Numbered from the stretch's first letter, positions 28,164-38,248 are shown. The stretch: DNA of 64,000 bases from Mailhella massiliensis (GCF_900155525.1 NZ_LT706952.1:233202-297201), one strand, 5' to 3'. Program-made: numbers and translations. The notes: generated by a model not told the origin, from the sequence alone.

Positions 28164-29033
28164 TCAGTCCTTCAGGCCGAGGGCGCGGACGGCGTTGTTG
28201 TAGAACACGTCTTCCTGCACCTCTTCACGCAGGATGCTCCTGTAATGATTGACGGCCCTGTCGAGTTCAATGACGGGGTAGGCCGTGCCGAAAAGAATTT
28301 TGTCGCGCAGCCTGTAGTTTGCTCCCATGGTGTAATCGTACTGACCGGGGGAATTGATCATGTACAGGTCGGGGGAAAGATAGACGTTTTTCCTGAGCAT
28401 GGCCATGAAGCACGCCTCCGCCGCATAGGGCCAGCAGCCGTGGGCGAGGATGATGGTCAGGTCGGGGAAGGCGGCCGCCACATGGTCGATGTGTATGGGG
28501 TCGTTGTAGCTGTGGTCGGGCGCGGTGAAGCCGCCGTAGGAAATGAGCAGCGGAATGCCGTGGTTCCGGCATTTCTCATAAATGGGGAAGAGCACTTCAT
28601 CGTCGGCGAAGTGCGCGCCCCGGTGTTCGCCGAAGCTGCCGTTGTATCCGAAGCCCGGCTCCATGAAGGCGCCGTGATAGGGGCCTTCGAGAATGAATTC
28701 GTCGATGAAGTCCAGAGAATCCCGCACGGCGCCGTCGTACTGCGTGGGCAGACCGGCCATGCCGATGAAGCGGTCGGGATACAGGGTGAACAGATCGGCC
28801 ATGTTCCTGTTGTCACCTCCCTGGCAGACGCGGATGGGAACAACGGCCTTCACGATGCTGTTCTCGTCCATTTCCTTGCAGGCAAGCTCCATGGACTTTT
28901 CCATGGCGGAAGGCGGAAGTTTTGCGCCGTACTGCGCGGCGAAGGGCAGGGCGAACTTCGGATCGTAGATGGTCTGACCTTCCTTGAGGAAATCCTTGTA
29001 CGGGGGACGGAAACGGAAATCGATGATCTTCAT
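28164..29033 (-). CDS. Atypical amidohydrolase-2 family protein lacking the HxH motif
   Basis: The 289-aa TIM-barrel protein looks like the metal-dependent hydrolase/decarboxylase family (amidohydrolase 2, ACMSD-like). It opens with MKIIDFRFRPP, where active members have D-x-H-x-H. The third-strand position reads LLISYGG instead of LIHxG, and only ILAHGCWPY keeps the usual His; the late motif is FGTAYPVIELD. Several metal ligands therefore seem replaced, so catalysis may be metal-independent or absent. It is in an operon with the downstream permease and divergent from a LysR gene. The second ATG (29033) fits the GGAG site better than 29039. Confidence 0.8.
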   Translation of the reverse strand: MKIIDFRFRPPYKDFLKEGQTIYDPKFALPFAAQYGAKLPPSAMEKSMELACKEMDENSIVKAVVPIRVCQGGDNRNMADLFTLYPDRFIGMAGLPTQYDGAVRDSLDFIDEFILEGPYHGAFMEPGFGYNGSFGEHRGAHFADDEVLFPIYEKCRNHGIPLLISYGGFTAPDHSYNDPIHIDHVAAAFPDLTIILAHGCWPYAAEACFMAMLRKNVYLSPDLYMINSPGQYDYTMGANYRLRDKILFGTAYPVIELDRAVNHYRSILREEVQEDVFYNNAVRALGLKD

Positions 29034-29068
29034 AGTCATGCTCCATGGAAAAGGGTTTTTCTATGATT

Positions 29069-29078
29069 CCGATATCGG
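29069..29078. promoter_or_regulatory. Palindrome in the divergent promoter region of the LysR gene and amidohydrolase operon
   Basis: CCGATATCGG is a perfect 10-base palindrome ~36 bases upstream of the amidohydrolase start. A second imperfect inverted repeat (TTTTTCCAT/ATGGGAAAAA) is at 29136-29163. Either may be the LysR-type operator; no canonical T-N11-A box stands out. Confidence 0.35.
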
Positions 29079-29356
29079 TTTTGCCCGTCTGCGCATAGAG
29101 CGGAAAATCCATGAGCTTTTCGATGTTTTCCGATGCCCTTTTTCCATGACGTATGGGAAAAAAGTGAATACCTCACCGTGTTCAGGCGTATCTTCCCTGC
29201 CCTCCGTCACGGAGCGGGAGACCGGGGCGGGTTTCCGGCTCCGGGCGCGGGTTCTTTTCGGCGCGGCGTTTCCGGTATATAGAAGATGGCGGAGGGGAGG
29301 AGCCGCCTGGCGCGTCCCTCCGCAGGAAAGGAACGCAGACTGTACGCGGAGACGGT

Positions 29357-30268
29357 ATGAACTTCAATCAGCTTGCATATTTTGTGGAGATCATCCGCTG
29401 CGGCTCCATCAACAGGGCGGCAAGAAAGCTGGATGTCAATCCCTCCACCCTCCTGTCGGGCGTCAACGGCCTTGAGAATGAAATGGGCTGTTCTCTGCTT
29501 GTGCGCTCCAGGCACGGCGCACAGGCGACCAGAGAAGGGGAGGAGTTCTTTGAAGACTGCCTCAAGGTGCTGAACCTTCAGGAAAAATGGAATTTTCTGA
29601 AGTTCAGCACGCTGGGAAGAAAAAAAATCAACGTACAGACGATTCCCGTCATCTATCATTCCCTGTTTTCCGAAGTGCTTTCCTCCGTGCTGGAAAAAAA
29701 CGGCGACTATGTTCTGAACGTCAGGGAACACAATATCTTTGAAATAGAAAGCTGCATCGGCGACAGGGATTTTTCCCTTGCCGTAAGCTCCTACCTCAAG
29801 GAAGACATGACGTATATTTCTTCCCTGGTGGAAAGCTTTCACTACGACATGGATATTCTCGGCGAGGACGAATACAGGGTTGTCGTAAGAAAGGGGCATC
29901 CTCTTGCACGGAAAAGAAAGGTCGGCCTGAAAGACCTGGAAGCATACAGCGTGGTCGACAGTTTCAACAAGACCAACTTCAAGTTCGGCCTGCAGAATAT
30001 CTTTACCTCCGTGCGGAATACCTACATCAACGAAAAGATATTTCAGATCGACTTCATATCGAGGACGGACTGTTTCGGCCTCATGCCCTCCGTCATACGG
30101 TACAACGACGTGGTGAAGTACCGTGACATGAAGCTGTTGAAGCTGGACGGGGAATACAGCCCGCTTGTCTATATCGTCATTTATCCTTCTGCGGACAGAA
30201 TAACGCGGGAGGAAAGGGAAGTGGTGGACGCCATTAAAGAGTGCTTTGCCAAGAGGCTTTCCGCCTAG
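29357..30268 (+). CDS. LysR-family transcriptional regulator
   Basis: The 303-aa length is normal for LysR. The N-terminal winged HTH reads FNQLAYFVEIIRCGSINRAAR, followed by PSTLLSGVNGLENEMGCSLLVRS. The C-terminal effector-binding domain of the periplasmic-binding type follows, with strands such as DFSLAVSSYL and EYRVVVRKGHPLA. It is divergent from the amidohydrolase-permease operon, the usual arrangement for a regulator and its target. The ligand is probably the substrate of that pathway. Confidence 0.9.
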   Translation: MNFNQLAYFVEIIRCGSINRAARKLDVNPSTLLSGVNGLENEMGCSLLVRSRHGAQATREGEEFFEDCLKVLNLQEKWNFLKFSTLGRKKINVQTIPVIYHSLFSEVLSSVLEKNGDYVLNVREHNIFEIESCIGDRDFSLAVSSYLKEDMTYISSLVESFHYDMDILGEDEYRVVVRKGHPLARKRKVGLKDLEAYSVVDSFNKTNFKFGLQNIFTSVRNTYINEKIFQIDFISRTDCFGLMPSVIRYNDVVKYRDMKLLKLDGEYSPLVYIVIYPSADRITREEREVVDAIKECFAKRLSA

Positions 30269-30485
30269 CCCGCGTTTTTTCCGGGATGTTCCCGGCGGCG
30301 CGGGCGGCGTGTTTTTCATGGTGCAGGCGGGGTTTTTGTGCTCGCTGCCGGGCGAGGGGAAGGAGCCTTGGCGTCCTTTCCCCGGCATGGCGGGGCGGCC
30401 CGCCGGGGAGGAAGAAGGCGGGGGCGGCGGAGAAGTCGCGGGCATCGGCCTTCCCCCTTGTCTTTTTGTGTGCTCCGGCCGTAAG

Positions 30486-30514
30486 CGAAGGCCCCGCGTG
30501 CTGCGGGGCCTTCG
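30486..30514. terminator. Strong hairpin between LysR and hldE 3' ends
   Basis: CGAAGGCCCCGC and GCGGGGCCTTCG form a perfect 12-bp stem with a 5-base loop between convergent genes. Flanks are not T-rich, so it may work as a bidirectional barrier or transcript end-stabiliser. Confidence 0.55.
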
Positions 30515-30560
30515 GAAAAGCGGCGTGTTCGCCGGGGCGTCTTGCGGGAGCAGCCCGCGT

Positions 30561-32042
30561 TTACCCCTTCATGCGCCGTATGGTGTTCGTGGTGGAATAG
30601 CCTTCCAGCCTCGAGAGGGTGACGGCCTTTCCGCCGTAGCTTTCCACGAACTGCGCCTCGGGCCAGCGGTCGATGGTATAGCCCTCCTTCAGAATGAGGT
30701 CGGGGCGTATGGCGTCCACCAGAGGCAGGGCGGTGTCGTCGTCGAACATGACCACATAGTCCACGAATTCCAGCGAGGCCAGCAGCAGGGCGCGGGTCTT
30801 TTCGTCCTGAACGGGGCGTTCCGGGCCTTTGAGCCTTTTGATGGAGGCGTCGGTATTGAGGCCCACCACAAGCACGTCGCATTCCTGCCGCGCCTGCATG
30901 AGAGAATGCAGGTGGCCCTGATGCAGCAGGTCGAAGCAGCCGTTGGTAAAGCCCACCTTTTTACCCTGTTCGCGGCACTGGGCGGCCATGTCGGCGGCTT
31001 CGCGGCGGCTGATGATCTTTCTTTTCTGCTTCCAGCCCGGGCCGGAGGCGCTGCGGCGGCGGGAGAGCGCGTCGAGTATTTCCGCCGCCGTCACGCACGA
31101 GGTGCCGAGCTTGCCCACGGCCACGCCGGAAGCGATGTTGGCAAGCTTCATGGCGTCCTGAATGTCCGCGCCTGTGGCAAGCGATGCGCCGAAGGCCGCA
31201 AGCGAGGTGTCGCCCGCGCCGGAAACGTCGAACACTTCCCGCGCCTCGGTGGGAATCTGGAACACTTCGTCCGGGCGTTTTGCCGAAACAAAGGCCATGC
31301 CGTGTTCGCTCAGCGTGACGAGCAGGTTTTCTATGCCGTGGCGTTCAAAGAGCTTTTTCGCGCCTTCGCGGAGCTTTTCTTCAAAATCCGGATCGGCGGG
31401 GCTGCAGTTCATGCCCGTGGCCTGATTGAATTCCTTGAGGTTGGGCTTGACTACGGTGGCGCGGGCATACTTGGAATAATCGTCGCCCTTGGGGTCGATG
31501 ATGACGGGCCTGCCCGCGTTTTTGCAGGCGTCGATGATGCGGCGGCAGCGTTCCGGCGAAAGCATGCCCTTGGCGTAGTCGGAAAGAAGCACGATGTCCG
31601 CCGCACGGATGCGTTCATCCAGTTCCGGGCCGAGCAGTCCGCCGGTATCGGCGGCGCAGTCGAAGCGGCGTTCGTTGTCGATGCGCAGAAGGTGGCTGTT
31701 GCCCGCAATGACGCGGGTTTTCTCAATGGTGGGGAAGCCCGGCACCTCCACGGGCAGGGCGTGTTCGCACACCTCATCCAGCAGGGCGCGCACCTCGCGG
31801 CCCGCGGAGTCGCTTCCGATGAAGCAGAGAAGGTCGGCCGAGCAGCCCAGGCTGTGCAGGTTGGCCACCACGTTTCCCGCGCCGCCGAGCATTCTTTTCT
31901 CGCTCTGGAAGTTGAACACGGGAACCGGCGCTTCGGGGGAAATGCGTTCCACTTTTCCGTACAGGAAATGGTCGAGCATCACGTCGCCCACGCAGAGCAC
32001 CCTGACCTTGGCATATGACTTGACTATGGTTGAAAGCAGCAT
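30561..32042 (-). CDS. hldE: Bifunctional heptose-7-phosphate kinase / heptose-1-phosphate adenylyltransferase
   Basis: The 493-aa protein joins a ribokinase-like domain (~1-330; GDVMLDHFLYGKVERISPEAPVPV, and the catalytic DVSGAGDTSLAAF) to a nucleotidyltransferase domain (~350-493; FTNGCFDLLHQGHLHSL). Both active sites look intact. It makes ADP-activated heptose for the lipopolysaccharide inner core, in line with glmS and msbA elsewhere in the window. The frame is open to 32072, but ATG 32042 follows a GAGGAAA site and gives the family's usual start. Confidence 0.97.
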   Translation of the reverse strand: MLLSTIVKSYAKVRVLCVGDVMLDHFLYGKVERISPEAPVPVFNFQSEKRMLGGAGNVVANLHSLGCSADLLCFIGSDSAGREVRALLDEVCEHALPVEVPGFPTIEKTRVIAGNSHLLRIDNERRFDCAADTGGLLGPELDERIRAADIVLLSDYAKGMLSPERCRRIIDACKNAGRPVIIDPKGDDYSKYARATVVKPNLKEFNQATGMNCSPADPDFEEKLREGAKKLFERHGIENLLVTLSEHGMAFVSAKRPDEVFQIPTEAREVFDVSGAGDTSLAAFGASLATGADIQDAMKLANIASGVAVGKLGTSCVTAAEILDALSRRRSASGPGWKQKRKIISRREAADMAAQCREQGKKVGFTNGCFDLLHQGHLHSLMQARQECDVLVVGLNTDASIKRLKGPERPVQDEKTRALLLASLEFVDYVVMFDDDTALPLVDAIRPDLILKEGYTIDRWPEAQFVESYGGKAVTLSRLEGYSTTNTIRRMKG

Positions 32043-32290
32043 GGCGTTTCCTCGTAAAAAAGAACGGCGCATACGGGCCGGAGCATGGCAACGATAGCAG
32101 GCGCGGAGGGTGAAGTAAAGGCGGCCCTTTCTTGCCTCGGCAGGGAAAAGCCGTTAGCCTGCACAAAGGCTGTAGGCCGCCTTCCGCCGCAAAAGCCCTG
32201 CTTTTTGCGGAACATGCGGAATGCCGGCCTGCAAAAGGCCGCGCAGGCCGCGGCCTGTTTTCCGTTCCCGTAAGGACAAAAGGAGGAACC

Positions 32291-32896
32291 ATGTCGGAAG
32301 TTCTGGATTGCCGGGGCCTGGCGTGCCCGGAACCGGTGCTGCGTACCCGCGCGCTGGTGGAAAAGAAGCCCGGGGCCGTGGAAGTGCTGGTGGACAACGC
32401 CCCCGCCTCGGAAAACGTGAGCCGTTTTCTGGCAAAGAGCGGCTATGCCCCGCAGGTGGAGAAGCGCGGGGATTCCCTGTGGGCCGTCATTGCCGCCCGG
32501 GCGGGCGCAAGCTGCGCCGCTGCGGAGGAAGTCATCGCGCAGGCGGGGGAGGAAGAGCCCTGCCGTACGCTGGTGTTTCTGAGTTCCGACGTGGTGGGCA
32601 GCGGCAGCGACGAGCTCGGCGCAAAGCTCATGAACAACTTCCTTGCCACGCTCCCGGAAATGGGGCGGAACCTGTGGCGCATCGTCATGGTCAACGGCGG
32701 CGTGCGCCTGGCCTCCACCCCCGGCCCTGCGCTGGACGCCCTGAAGAAGCTCGAAAGCGCGGGCGTGAGCATACTCGTGTGCGGAACGTGCCTGGATTAT
32801 TATCATCTTCTTGAACAGAAGCAGGTGGGCGAAACCACCAACATGCTGGATATCGTGACCAGCCTCGACCTTGCGGACAAGGTCATACGCGTCTGA
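32291..32896 (+). CDS. yedF: YedF-type sulfurtransferase-like selenium metabolism protein
   Basis: The 201-aa protein begins with a TusA-like domain (LDCRGLACPEPVLRTR with the active Cys of CPEP, residues ~5-75) and ends with a DsrE-like domain (~95-200; FLSSDVVGSGSDELG, ILVCGTCLDYY). This fusion is the YedF family found with selenium metabolism. A role in sulfur or selenium transfer is inferred from that family. AGGAGG precedes ATG 32291. It is monocistronic, diverges from hldE and ends at a clear terminator. Confidence 0.92.
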   Translation: MSEVLDCRGLACPEPVLRTRALVEKKPGAVEVLVDNAPASENVSRFLAKSGYAPQVEKRGDSLWAVIAARAGASCAAAEEVIAQAGEEEPCRTLVFLSSDVVGSGSDELGAKLMNNFLATLPEMGRNLWRIVMVNGGVRLASTPGPALDALKKLESAGVSILVCGTCLDYYHLLEQKQVGETTNMLDIVTSLDLADKVIRV

Positions 32897-32939
32897 TATG
32901 CCCGCAGCCTCCGCCCCCGTGCGGGCCGAAGGAGAAAAC

Positions 32940-32964
32940 GCCCCGGTTTCCGGGGCTTTTTTTG
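32940..32964 (+). terminator. Terminator of yedF
   Basis: GCCCCGG and CCGGGGC arms around TTT are followed by T7. The remaining ~600 bases up to the ppdK stop (33566) are GC-rich with no supported gene; a long-arm inverted repeat (GGGGCCGCC / GGCGGCCCC, ~33484-33524) may end the ppdK transcript. Confidence 0.9.
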
Positions 32965-33565
32965 TGCTCCTCGCGGTGTTTTCTCCTGCCTGCGCCGGAG
33001 CGTTCCGGGAAACTTCGCCGGATTGCGGCGGAGCGCTTTGCAGACTTTGCGGAACATGGGGGATTGCCTGCGTTTTTTGCCTTTTGCCGAAATCGCAGGG
33101 TGTTTTTGCTTCCGAAGTTCCGGCCTCGGCGGCAAGGGAGCCTTCTCAGCCGCCGCGCCTTGCCGGAAGCGGGGGAACCGTGCCGCATGCAGGATTTTCC
33201 TGCCCCGGAAAGCGCGGAAGCAGGCCCTGCCGGAGTTCTTCGCCTCCCGGCCTGCGGATTTCCGGCAGGAATGCGGCAGGGACGTTGTCTGCGCCGGGGC
33301 CCGGCGCACGAGAGGCGTTCGGCGCTCCGCCTCGCCGCCATGCGGAAGACGGCGGCCTTTTCTCCGTGACTTTTTCCTTTGCCTGACTTTTCCCCGGAAG
33401 ACGGCGGCGCGTTCTGCCGTGCGCCCTTTTTCCTGCCGGGGAGGCGAAGCAGGGCGGGCCGGTTTCCGCCCGTAAAAGGGCGGGGCCGCCCGGGCGTTCC
33501 TCTTTTTTCGCCCCGGCGGCCCCTGTCGGCAGTGAAGGTTCATGCGCGCCGCAGGGCGCGTACGT

Positions 33566-36211
33566 TTACTTGTTTCTCGGGTACTTCAGCGCGGCCTGAG
33601 CCGCCGCAAGGCGGGCGATGGGAATACGGTAGGGCGAGCAGCTCACCAGATCCAGCCCTATCTGATGGCAGAATTCCACGGAGCTCGGGTCGCCGCCGTG
33701 CTCGCCGCAGATGCCGATCATGAGTCCGGGCCTGGTCTTGCGGCCTTCCTCGATGGCGATTTCCATGAGCCGGCCCACGCCCTTGCGGTCCAGCACGGCG
33801 AAGGGGTTGTCCTTCATGATGTGCTGGTTGATGTAGATGGGCAGGAACTTGCCTTCCGCATCGTCGCGGCTGAAGCCGAAGCAGGTCTGCGTGAGGTCGT
33901 TGGTGCCGAAGCTGAAGAATTCCGCCGCTTCCGCGATTTCTCCGGCCAGCAGGGCCGCGCGGGGCAGTTCTATCATGCTGCCGCACAGGTAGGGGAATTC
34001 CACCTTGTGCAGGGCCATGCATTCCCTGGCGATGCGGTCGCAGCGTTCCTTGAGAATGGCCATTTCCGCAAGGCTGATGGTGAGCGGAATCTCGATTTCC
34101 GGCAGGGGGGTGTAGCCGTCGCGCGCAAGGCGGGAGGCGGCGTTGAAGATGGCGTACATCTGCATTTCGTACACTTCGGGGTAGGTGATCCCGAGGCGGC
34201 AGCCGCGGTGCCCCAGCATGGGGTTGACTTCATGGAGCTTCTGCACCTGCGCGAGCAGATGTTCCTTTTCCTGCAGAAGTTCGGGGTTGTCGCCGCGCAC
34301 GCGCAGTTCCGTGGTTTCCACGAGCAGCTTTTCCAGGCTGGGCAGAAATTCATGCAGCGGCGGGTCGAGCAGGCGTATGCACACGGGCAGGCCGTTCATG
34401 GCCTTCAAAATACCGTAGAAGTCGTTTTCCTGCATGATCTGCAGCGGCAGAAGGGCGGCGCTGCGTTCTTCCGTGGTTTCGGCCAGAATCATCTTCTGCA
34501 CATAGGGCAGGCGTTCCTGCGCCATGAACATGTGTTCGGTTCTGGTAAGGCCTATGCCTTCCGCGCCGAAGCGGCGGGACTTTTCCGCGTCTTCCGGCGT
34601 GTCGGCGTTGGCGCGCACCTGCAGGTCGCGCACCTCGTCGGCCCAGCCGAGTATGGTCTGGTATTCGTGGGAGAGTTCCGGGTCCTTCAGCGGAACGGCG
34701 CCGAGAATGACGCGGCCGGTGGTGCCGTCGATGGAGATGAGGTCGCCCTTCTTCACCACGGTGTCGCCCACGCTGAAGCACTGCTGGCCGTAATCCACCT
34801 TCACGGATTCGCAGCCGCACACGCAGGGCTTGCCCATGCCGCGCGTCACCACGGCCGCGTGGCTGGTCATGCCGCCGCGGCTGGTGAGAATGCCCTGCGC
34901 CTGCACGATGCCGTGGATGTCGTCGGGCGTGGTTTCCACACGCACGAGAATGACCTTCGCGCCGATGCGGCCGAGGTGTTCCGCCTCGTCGGCGTCGAAC
35001 ACCACGGAGCCGAAGGCCGCGCCCGGAGAGGCCGCAAGGCCCGTGGCCAGAACGTGGGGGCTGGCGGAGCTGTCGATCTGGCGGTGCAGCACGTTGGCAA
35101 GGTGTTCGGGGTCGATGCGCATGATGGCTTCGCTCCTGGTGATGAGCCCTTCCTCCACCATGTCGCAGGCTATCTTGAGGGCGGCCTGCGCGGTGCGCTT
35201 GCCGTTTCTCGTCTGAAGAATGTAGAGCTTGCCGTGTTCGATGGTAAGCTCGATGTCCTGCATGTCGCGGTAATGCTTTTCCAGCTTTTCGGCGATGTCG
35301 CGGAACTGATTGTAGATGTCGGGCATTTCCTCGGCAAGGTGGGCGATGGGGTTGGGCGTGCGCACGCCGGCCACCACGTCTTCGCCCTGGGCGTTCACCA
35401 GATATTCGCCGTAGAGCCTGTTCTCGCCCGTGGAGGGGTTGCGCGTGAAGGCCACGCCGCTGCCGGAATCATTGCCCATGTTGCCGAAGGCCATGGACTG
35501 GATGTTCACCGCGGTGCCGAGGTTGTGGTCGATCTTGTTGATGGTGCGGTACACGATGGCGCGGTGATTGTTCCAGGAACGGAACACCGCCTCGATGGAG
35601 AGCAGAAGCTGTTCGTGCACGTCTTCCGGGAAGTCCTTGCCGATTTCCCGGCGGTAGAGTTCCTTGCTGCGGGCGATGACGTTTTCCAGCGATTCCACGG
35701 AAAGTTCCTGATCGAGGGTCACGCCCTGCGCGGCCTTCTGCTCCTGAAGAATTTCCTCGAACTTTTCCTTGGGGATTTCCATCACCACGTCGGAGAACAT
35801 CTGAATGAAGCGGCGGTAGGTGTCGCAGGCGAACCAGCGGTTGTTCGTCAGCCTTGCCAGCGCGGGGAAGGTGACGGCGTTCAGGCCGAGGTTCAGAATG
35901 GTATCCATCATGCCGGGCATGGAGAAGACGGCCCCGGAACGCACGGAAAGCAGCAGCGGGTTTTCCGCATCGCCGAAGCGCTTGCCCACCTTTTCCTCCA
36001 CCCTGGCGAGGCTGTCCATGACCTCCTCCACCAGCCCTTCGGGGAGTTTTCCTCCGTGGGCGTAGTAGTCGCGGCAGGCGTCGGTGGAAATGGTCATGCC
36101 GTAGGGCACCGGCAGGCCGATATTGGTCATTTCCGCCAGGTTGGCGCCCTTGCCGCCCAGGAGGCTCTTCATCTGTGCATTCCCTTCATGAAACAGATAC
36201 ACGTACTTCAT
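33566..36211 (-). CDS. ppdK: Pyruvate, phosphate dikinase
   Basis: The 881-aa length is typical. Domains in order are the nucleotide-binding domain (LFHEGNAQMKSLLGGKGANLAEM at the start, GSGVAFTRNPSTGE in the middle), the phosphohistidine swivel domain (GGMTSHAAVVTRGMGKPCVCGC, ~450) and the PEP/pyruvate barrel (TRTEHMF, GRRG-type LGHRGCRLGI, FSFGTNDLTQ near the end). It interconverts pyruvate plus ATP plus phosphate and PEP plus AMP plus PPi, and in anaerobes can serve gluconeogenesis or glycolysis. The open frame extends to 36367, but ATG 36211 has a perfect AAGGAG site. Confidence 0.98.
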   Translation of the reverse strand: MKYVYLFHEGNAQMKSLLGGKGANLAEMTNIGLPVPYGMTISTDACRDYYAHGGKLPEGLVEEVMDSLARVEEKVGKRFGDAENPLLLSVRSGAVFSMPGMMDTILNLGLNAVTFPALARLTNNRWFACDTYRRFIQMFSDVVMEIPKEKFEEILQEQKAAQGVTLDQELSVESLENVIARSKELYRREIGKDFPEDVHEQLLLSIEAVFRSWNNHRAIVYRTINKIDHNLGTAVNIQSMAFGNMGNDSGSGVAFTRNPSTGENRLYGEYLVNAQGEDVVAGVRTPNPIAHLAEEMPDIYNQFRDIAEKLEKHYRDMQDIELTIEHGKLYILQTRNGKRTAQAALKIACDMVEEGLITRSEAIMRIDPEHLANVLHRQIDSSASPHVLATGLAASPGAAFGSVVFDADEAEHLGRIGAKVILVRVETTPDDIHGIVQAQGILTSRGGMTSHAAVVTRGMGKPCVCGCESVKVDYGQQCFSVGDTVVKKGDLISIDGTTGRVILGAVPLKDPELSHEYQTILGWADEVRDLQVRANADTPEDAEKSRRFGAEGIGLTRTEHMFMAQERLPYVQKMILAETTEERSAALLPLQIMQENDFYGILKAMNGLPVCIRLLDPPLHEFLPSLEKLLVETTELRVRGDNPELLQEKEHLLAQVQKLHEVNPMLGHRGCRLGITYPEVYEMQMYAIFNAASRLARDGYTPLPEIEIPLTISLAEMAILKERCDRIARECMALHKVEFPYLCGSMIELPRAALLAGEIAEAAEFFSFGTNDLTQTCFGFSRDDAEGKFLPIYINQHIMKDNPFAVLDRKGVGRLMEIAIEEGRKTRPGLMIGICGEHGGDPSSVEFCHQIGLDLVSCSPYRIPIARLAAAQAALKYPRNK

Positions 36212-36669
36212 ATGGACGTTCTCCTTATTGATGAGGATGACAGTTCTTTGCATCAGAGTACGAAAGTATTTTTGCAACGTCAATACGGCGGAGCAATTAA
36301 TAAGGCTTATGCATCCGTACGGACGGGTCGGAGAAAGGGCTCTTTCCCCCGGAAGGCGCGAAATCACAGGGAAGTCGGCGCAGATTGCGCCTCATATACG
36401 GCGCGTGCGCTTTTTCCCGCACGGAGAAACTTCCGCGTTTTTTCCGGCGGCATCGGCTTCGGGGCGGGCGCGCGTTTTTTCCGCACGGGGCCTCAAGGGG
36501 CGGATTTTTTTTCAAAAAGGGGGGCGGACGTCCTTTGCGTCCGGGGGGAATGGTGCTAGGGTTTTCCATCGCCGCCTTCGGTGCGGCCTTTCCGCGCCGG
36601 ATTCGCGTTTTTTCCGGCGGCCTGCGGAAGAGATACCTTTTTGGCCTGAAAAGCATACCGGGAGTTATG
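36212..36669. other. 458-bp divergent intergenic region
   Basis: It lies between ppdK and the aminotransferase gene and should hold both promoters. The ppdK-proximal part (36230-36305) is AT-richer. I see no RNA gene or conserved operator. Confidence 0.45.
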
Positions 36670-37884
36670 ATGAGAACCTTTTCCAAATCCAGCAAGCTGG
36701 ACAATGTGCTTTACGACGTGCGCGGACCCGTGGTGGACGAAGCCGCCCGCATGGAAGAGAACGGCATGAACATTCTGAAGCTCAATATCGGCAATCCCGC
36801 GCCGTTCGGTTTTTCCGCACCGGAAGAGGTGATTATCGACATGCGCGATTCCATCGTGAATTCGCAGGGCTATTCGGAATCGCGCGGGGTGTTCTCCGCC
36901 AGAAAGGCCATCATGCAGTATGCCCAGATCAAGAAGATTCCCAATGTGGGCATGAAGGACATCTACACCGGCAACGGCGCGAGCGAACTCATCCAGCTTT
37001 CCATGCAGGCGCTGCTCAACAACGGCGACGAAATCCTCATCCCCTCGCCCGACTATCCGCTCTGGACGGCCTGCGCCAACCTCGCGGGCGGCAAGGCCGT
37101 GCACTACATCTGCGACGAACAGTCCGACTGGTTCCCCGACCTGGAGGACATGGAAAGCAAGATCACCGACAGGACGAAGGCCCTCGTCATCATCAATCCC
37201 AACAACCCCACGGGCGCGCTCTATCCCGTGGAGGTGCTCGAACGCATCGTGGACATTGCGCGGCGGCACGAGCTCATCATCTTTTCCGATGAAATCTACG
37301 ACCGCCTGGTCATGGACGGGGAAAAGCACGTTTCCATCGCCTCCCTTGCGCCGGATCTGTTCTGCGTGACCTTCAGCGGCCTTTCCAAGTCGCACATGGT
37401 CTGCGGCTTCCGCGTGGGCTGGATGATTCTGAGCGGCAACAAGAGCCTTGCGGAAGACTACATCGCAGGCATCAACATGCTCTCCAACATGCGCCTGTGC
37501 TCCAACGTGCCCGGGCAGTCCATCATTCAGACGGCCCTCGGCGGCTATCAGAGCGTGAACGAGTACATCGTGCCCGGCGGCCGCATCTACGAACAGCGCA
37601 ACTTCATCTACGAAGCGCTCAACAGCATTCCCGGCATTTCCGCCACCAGGCCCAAGGCGGCCTTCTACATCTTTCCGAAGATAGATACGGAACGCTACCA
37701 CATCACCGACGATACCCAGTTCGCTCTGGACTGCCTGCGCGAAACCCGCATCCTCTTCGTGCCCGGCTCCGGCTTCAACTGGAAAAAGCCCGACCACTTC
37801 CGCATCGTCTACCTGCCCCGCATTTCCATTCTGGCCGAGGCCGTGGAAAAGCTGGAACACTTCCTGCGCCATTACAGGCAGTAG
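36670..37884 (+). CDS. Alanine aminotransferase-like PLP enzyme (AlaA type)
   Basis: The 404-aa fold-type I aminotransferase shows the substrate-binding GNPAPFGF, the PLP-phosphate loop GNGASELIQ, NPNNPTGALYP, the Asp of FSDEIYDRLV, and the PLP Lys in TFSGLSKSHMVCGFRVGW. This pattern and the length match the AlaA group, which makes alanine from pyruvate and glutamate. Divergence from ppdK also points to pyruvate metabolism. ATGs at 36667 and 36670 are both possible; spacing from GGAG favours the second. Confidence 0.88.
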   Translation: MRTFSKSSKLDNVLYDVRGPVVDEAARMEENGMNILKLNIGNPAPFGFSAPEEVIIDMRDSIVNSQGYSESRGVFSARKAIMQYAQIKKIPNVGMKDIYTGNGASELIQLSMQALLNNGDEILIPSPDYPLWTACANLAGGKAVHYICDEQSDWFPDLEDMESKITDRTKALVIINPNNPTGALYPVEVLERIVDIARRHELIIFSDEIYDRLVMDGEKHVSIASLAPDLFCVTFSGLSKSHMVCGFRVGWMILSGNKSLAEDYIAGINMLSNMRLCSNVPGQSIIQTALGGYQSVNEYIVPGGRIYEQRNFIYEALNSIPGISATRPKAAFYIFPKIDTERYHITDDTQFALDCLRETRILFVPGSGFNWKKPDHFRIVYLPRISILAEAVEKLEHFLRHYRQ

Positions 37885-37895
37885 CTTGCCGCAGC

Positions 37896-37929
37896 AAAAA
37901 AAAGCCCCGTCGTCCGGCGGGGCTTTTTT
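37896..37929. terminator. Bidirectional terminator after the aminotransferase
   Basis: AAAAGCCCCG and CGGGGCTTTT arms with an A run on one side and a T run on the other. The next ~310 bases up to the thioredoxin-like gene hold nothing I can name. Confidence 0.88.
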
Positions 37930-38248
37930 GTTTAACGGGCAGCGCTACGGAAATGGAACAATCCTGCGGAAGAGCTCGGGGAGCGCAGGGCACGGCCTTT
38001 TCCGCACGGGCATTCCGGCTCCGCGGTCAAAAGCTGCGCCGTGCGGAAAGCGGCGCTCTTCCGGGAAGGCGGTCCGCGGAAAAGCTTCCTTTTCCGGGCA
38101 GTCCGCCTTTTCCGGCCGGTGCTCCCCTTGGGGCGCAAGGCAAGGCGGCCTCAGGGCGAAACGCTTCCCCGGCAGAGCGGCCGCCCCGGCGGAAGGGGCG
38201 GGGAAGGCCCTGCCTGCGGATTCGGTTTTCCCGCTCCCTGCACCCGGG

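Noticed and set aside
33542..36559. 1005-aa open frame on the plus strand
   Set aside because: It is the exact antisense of ppdK, whose motifs are unmistakable.
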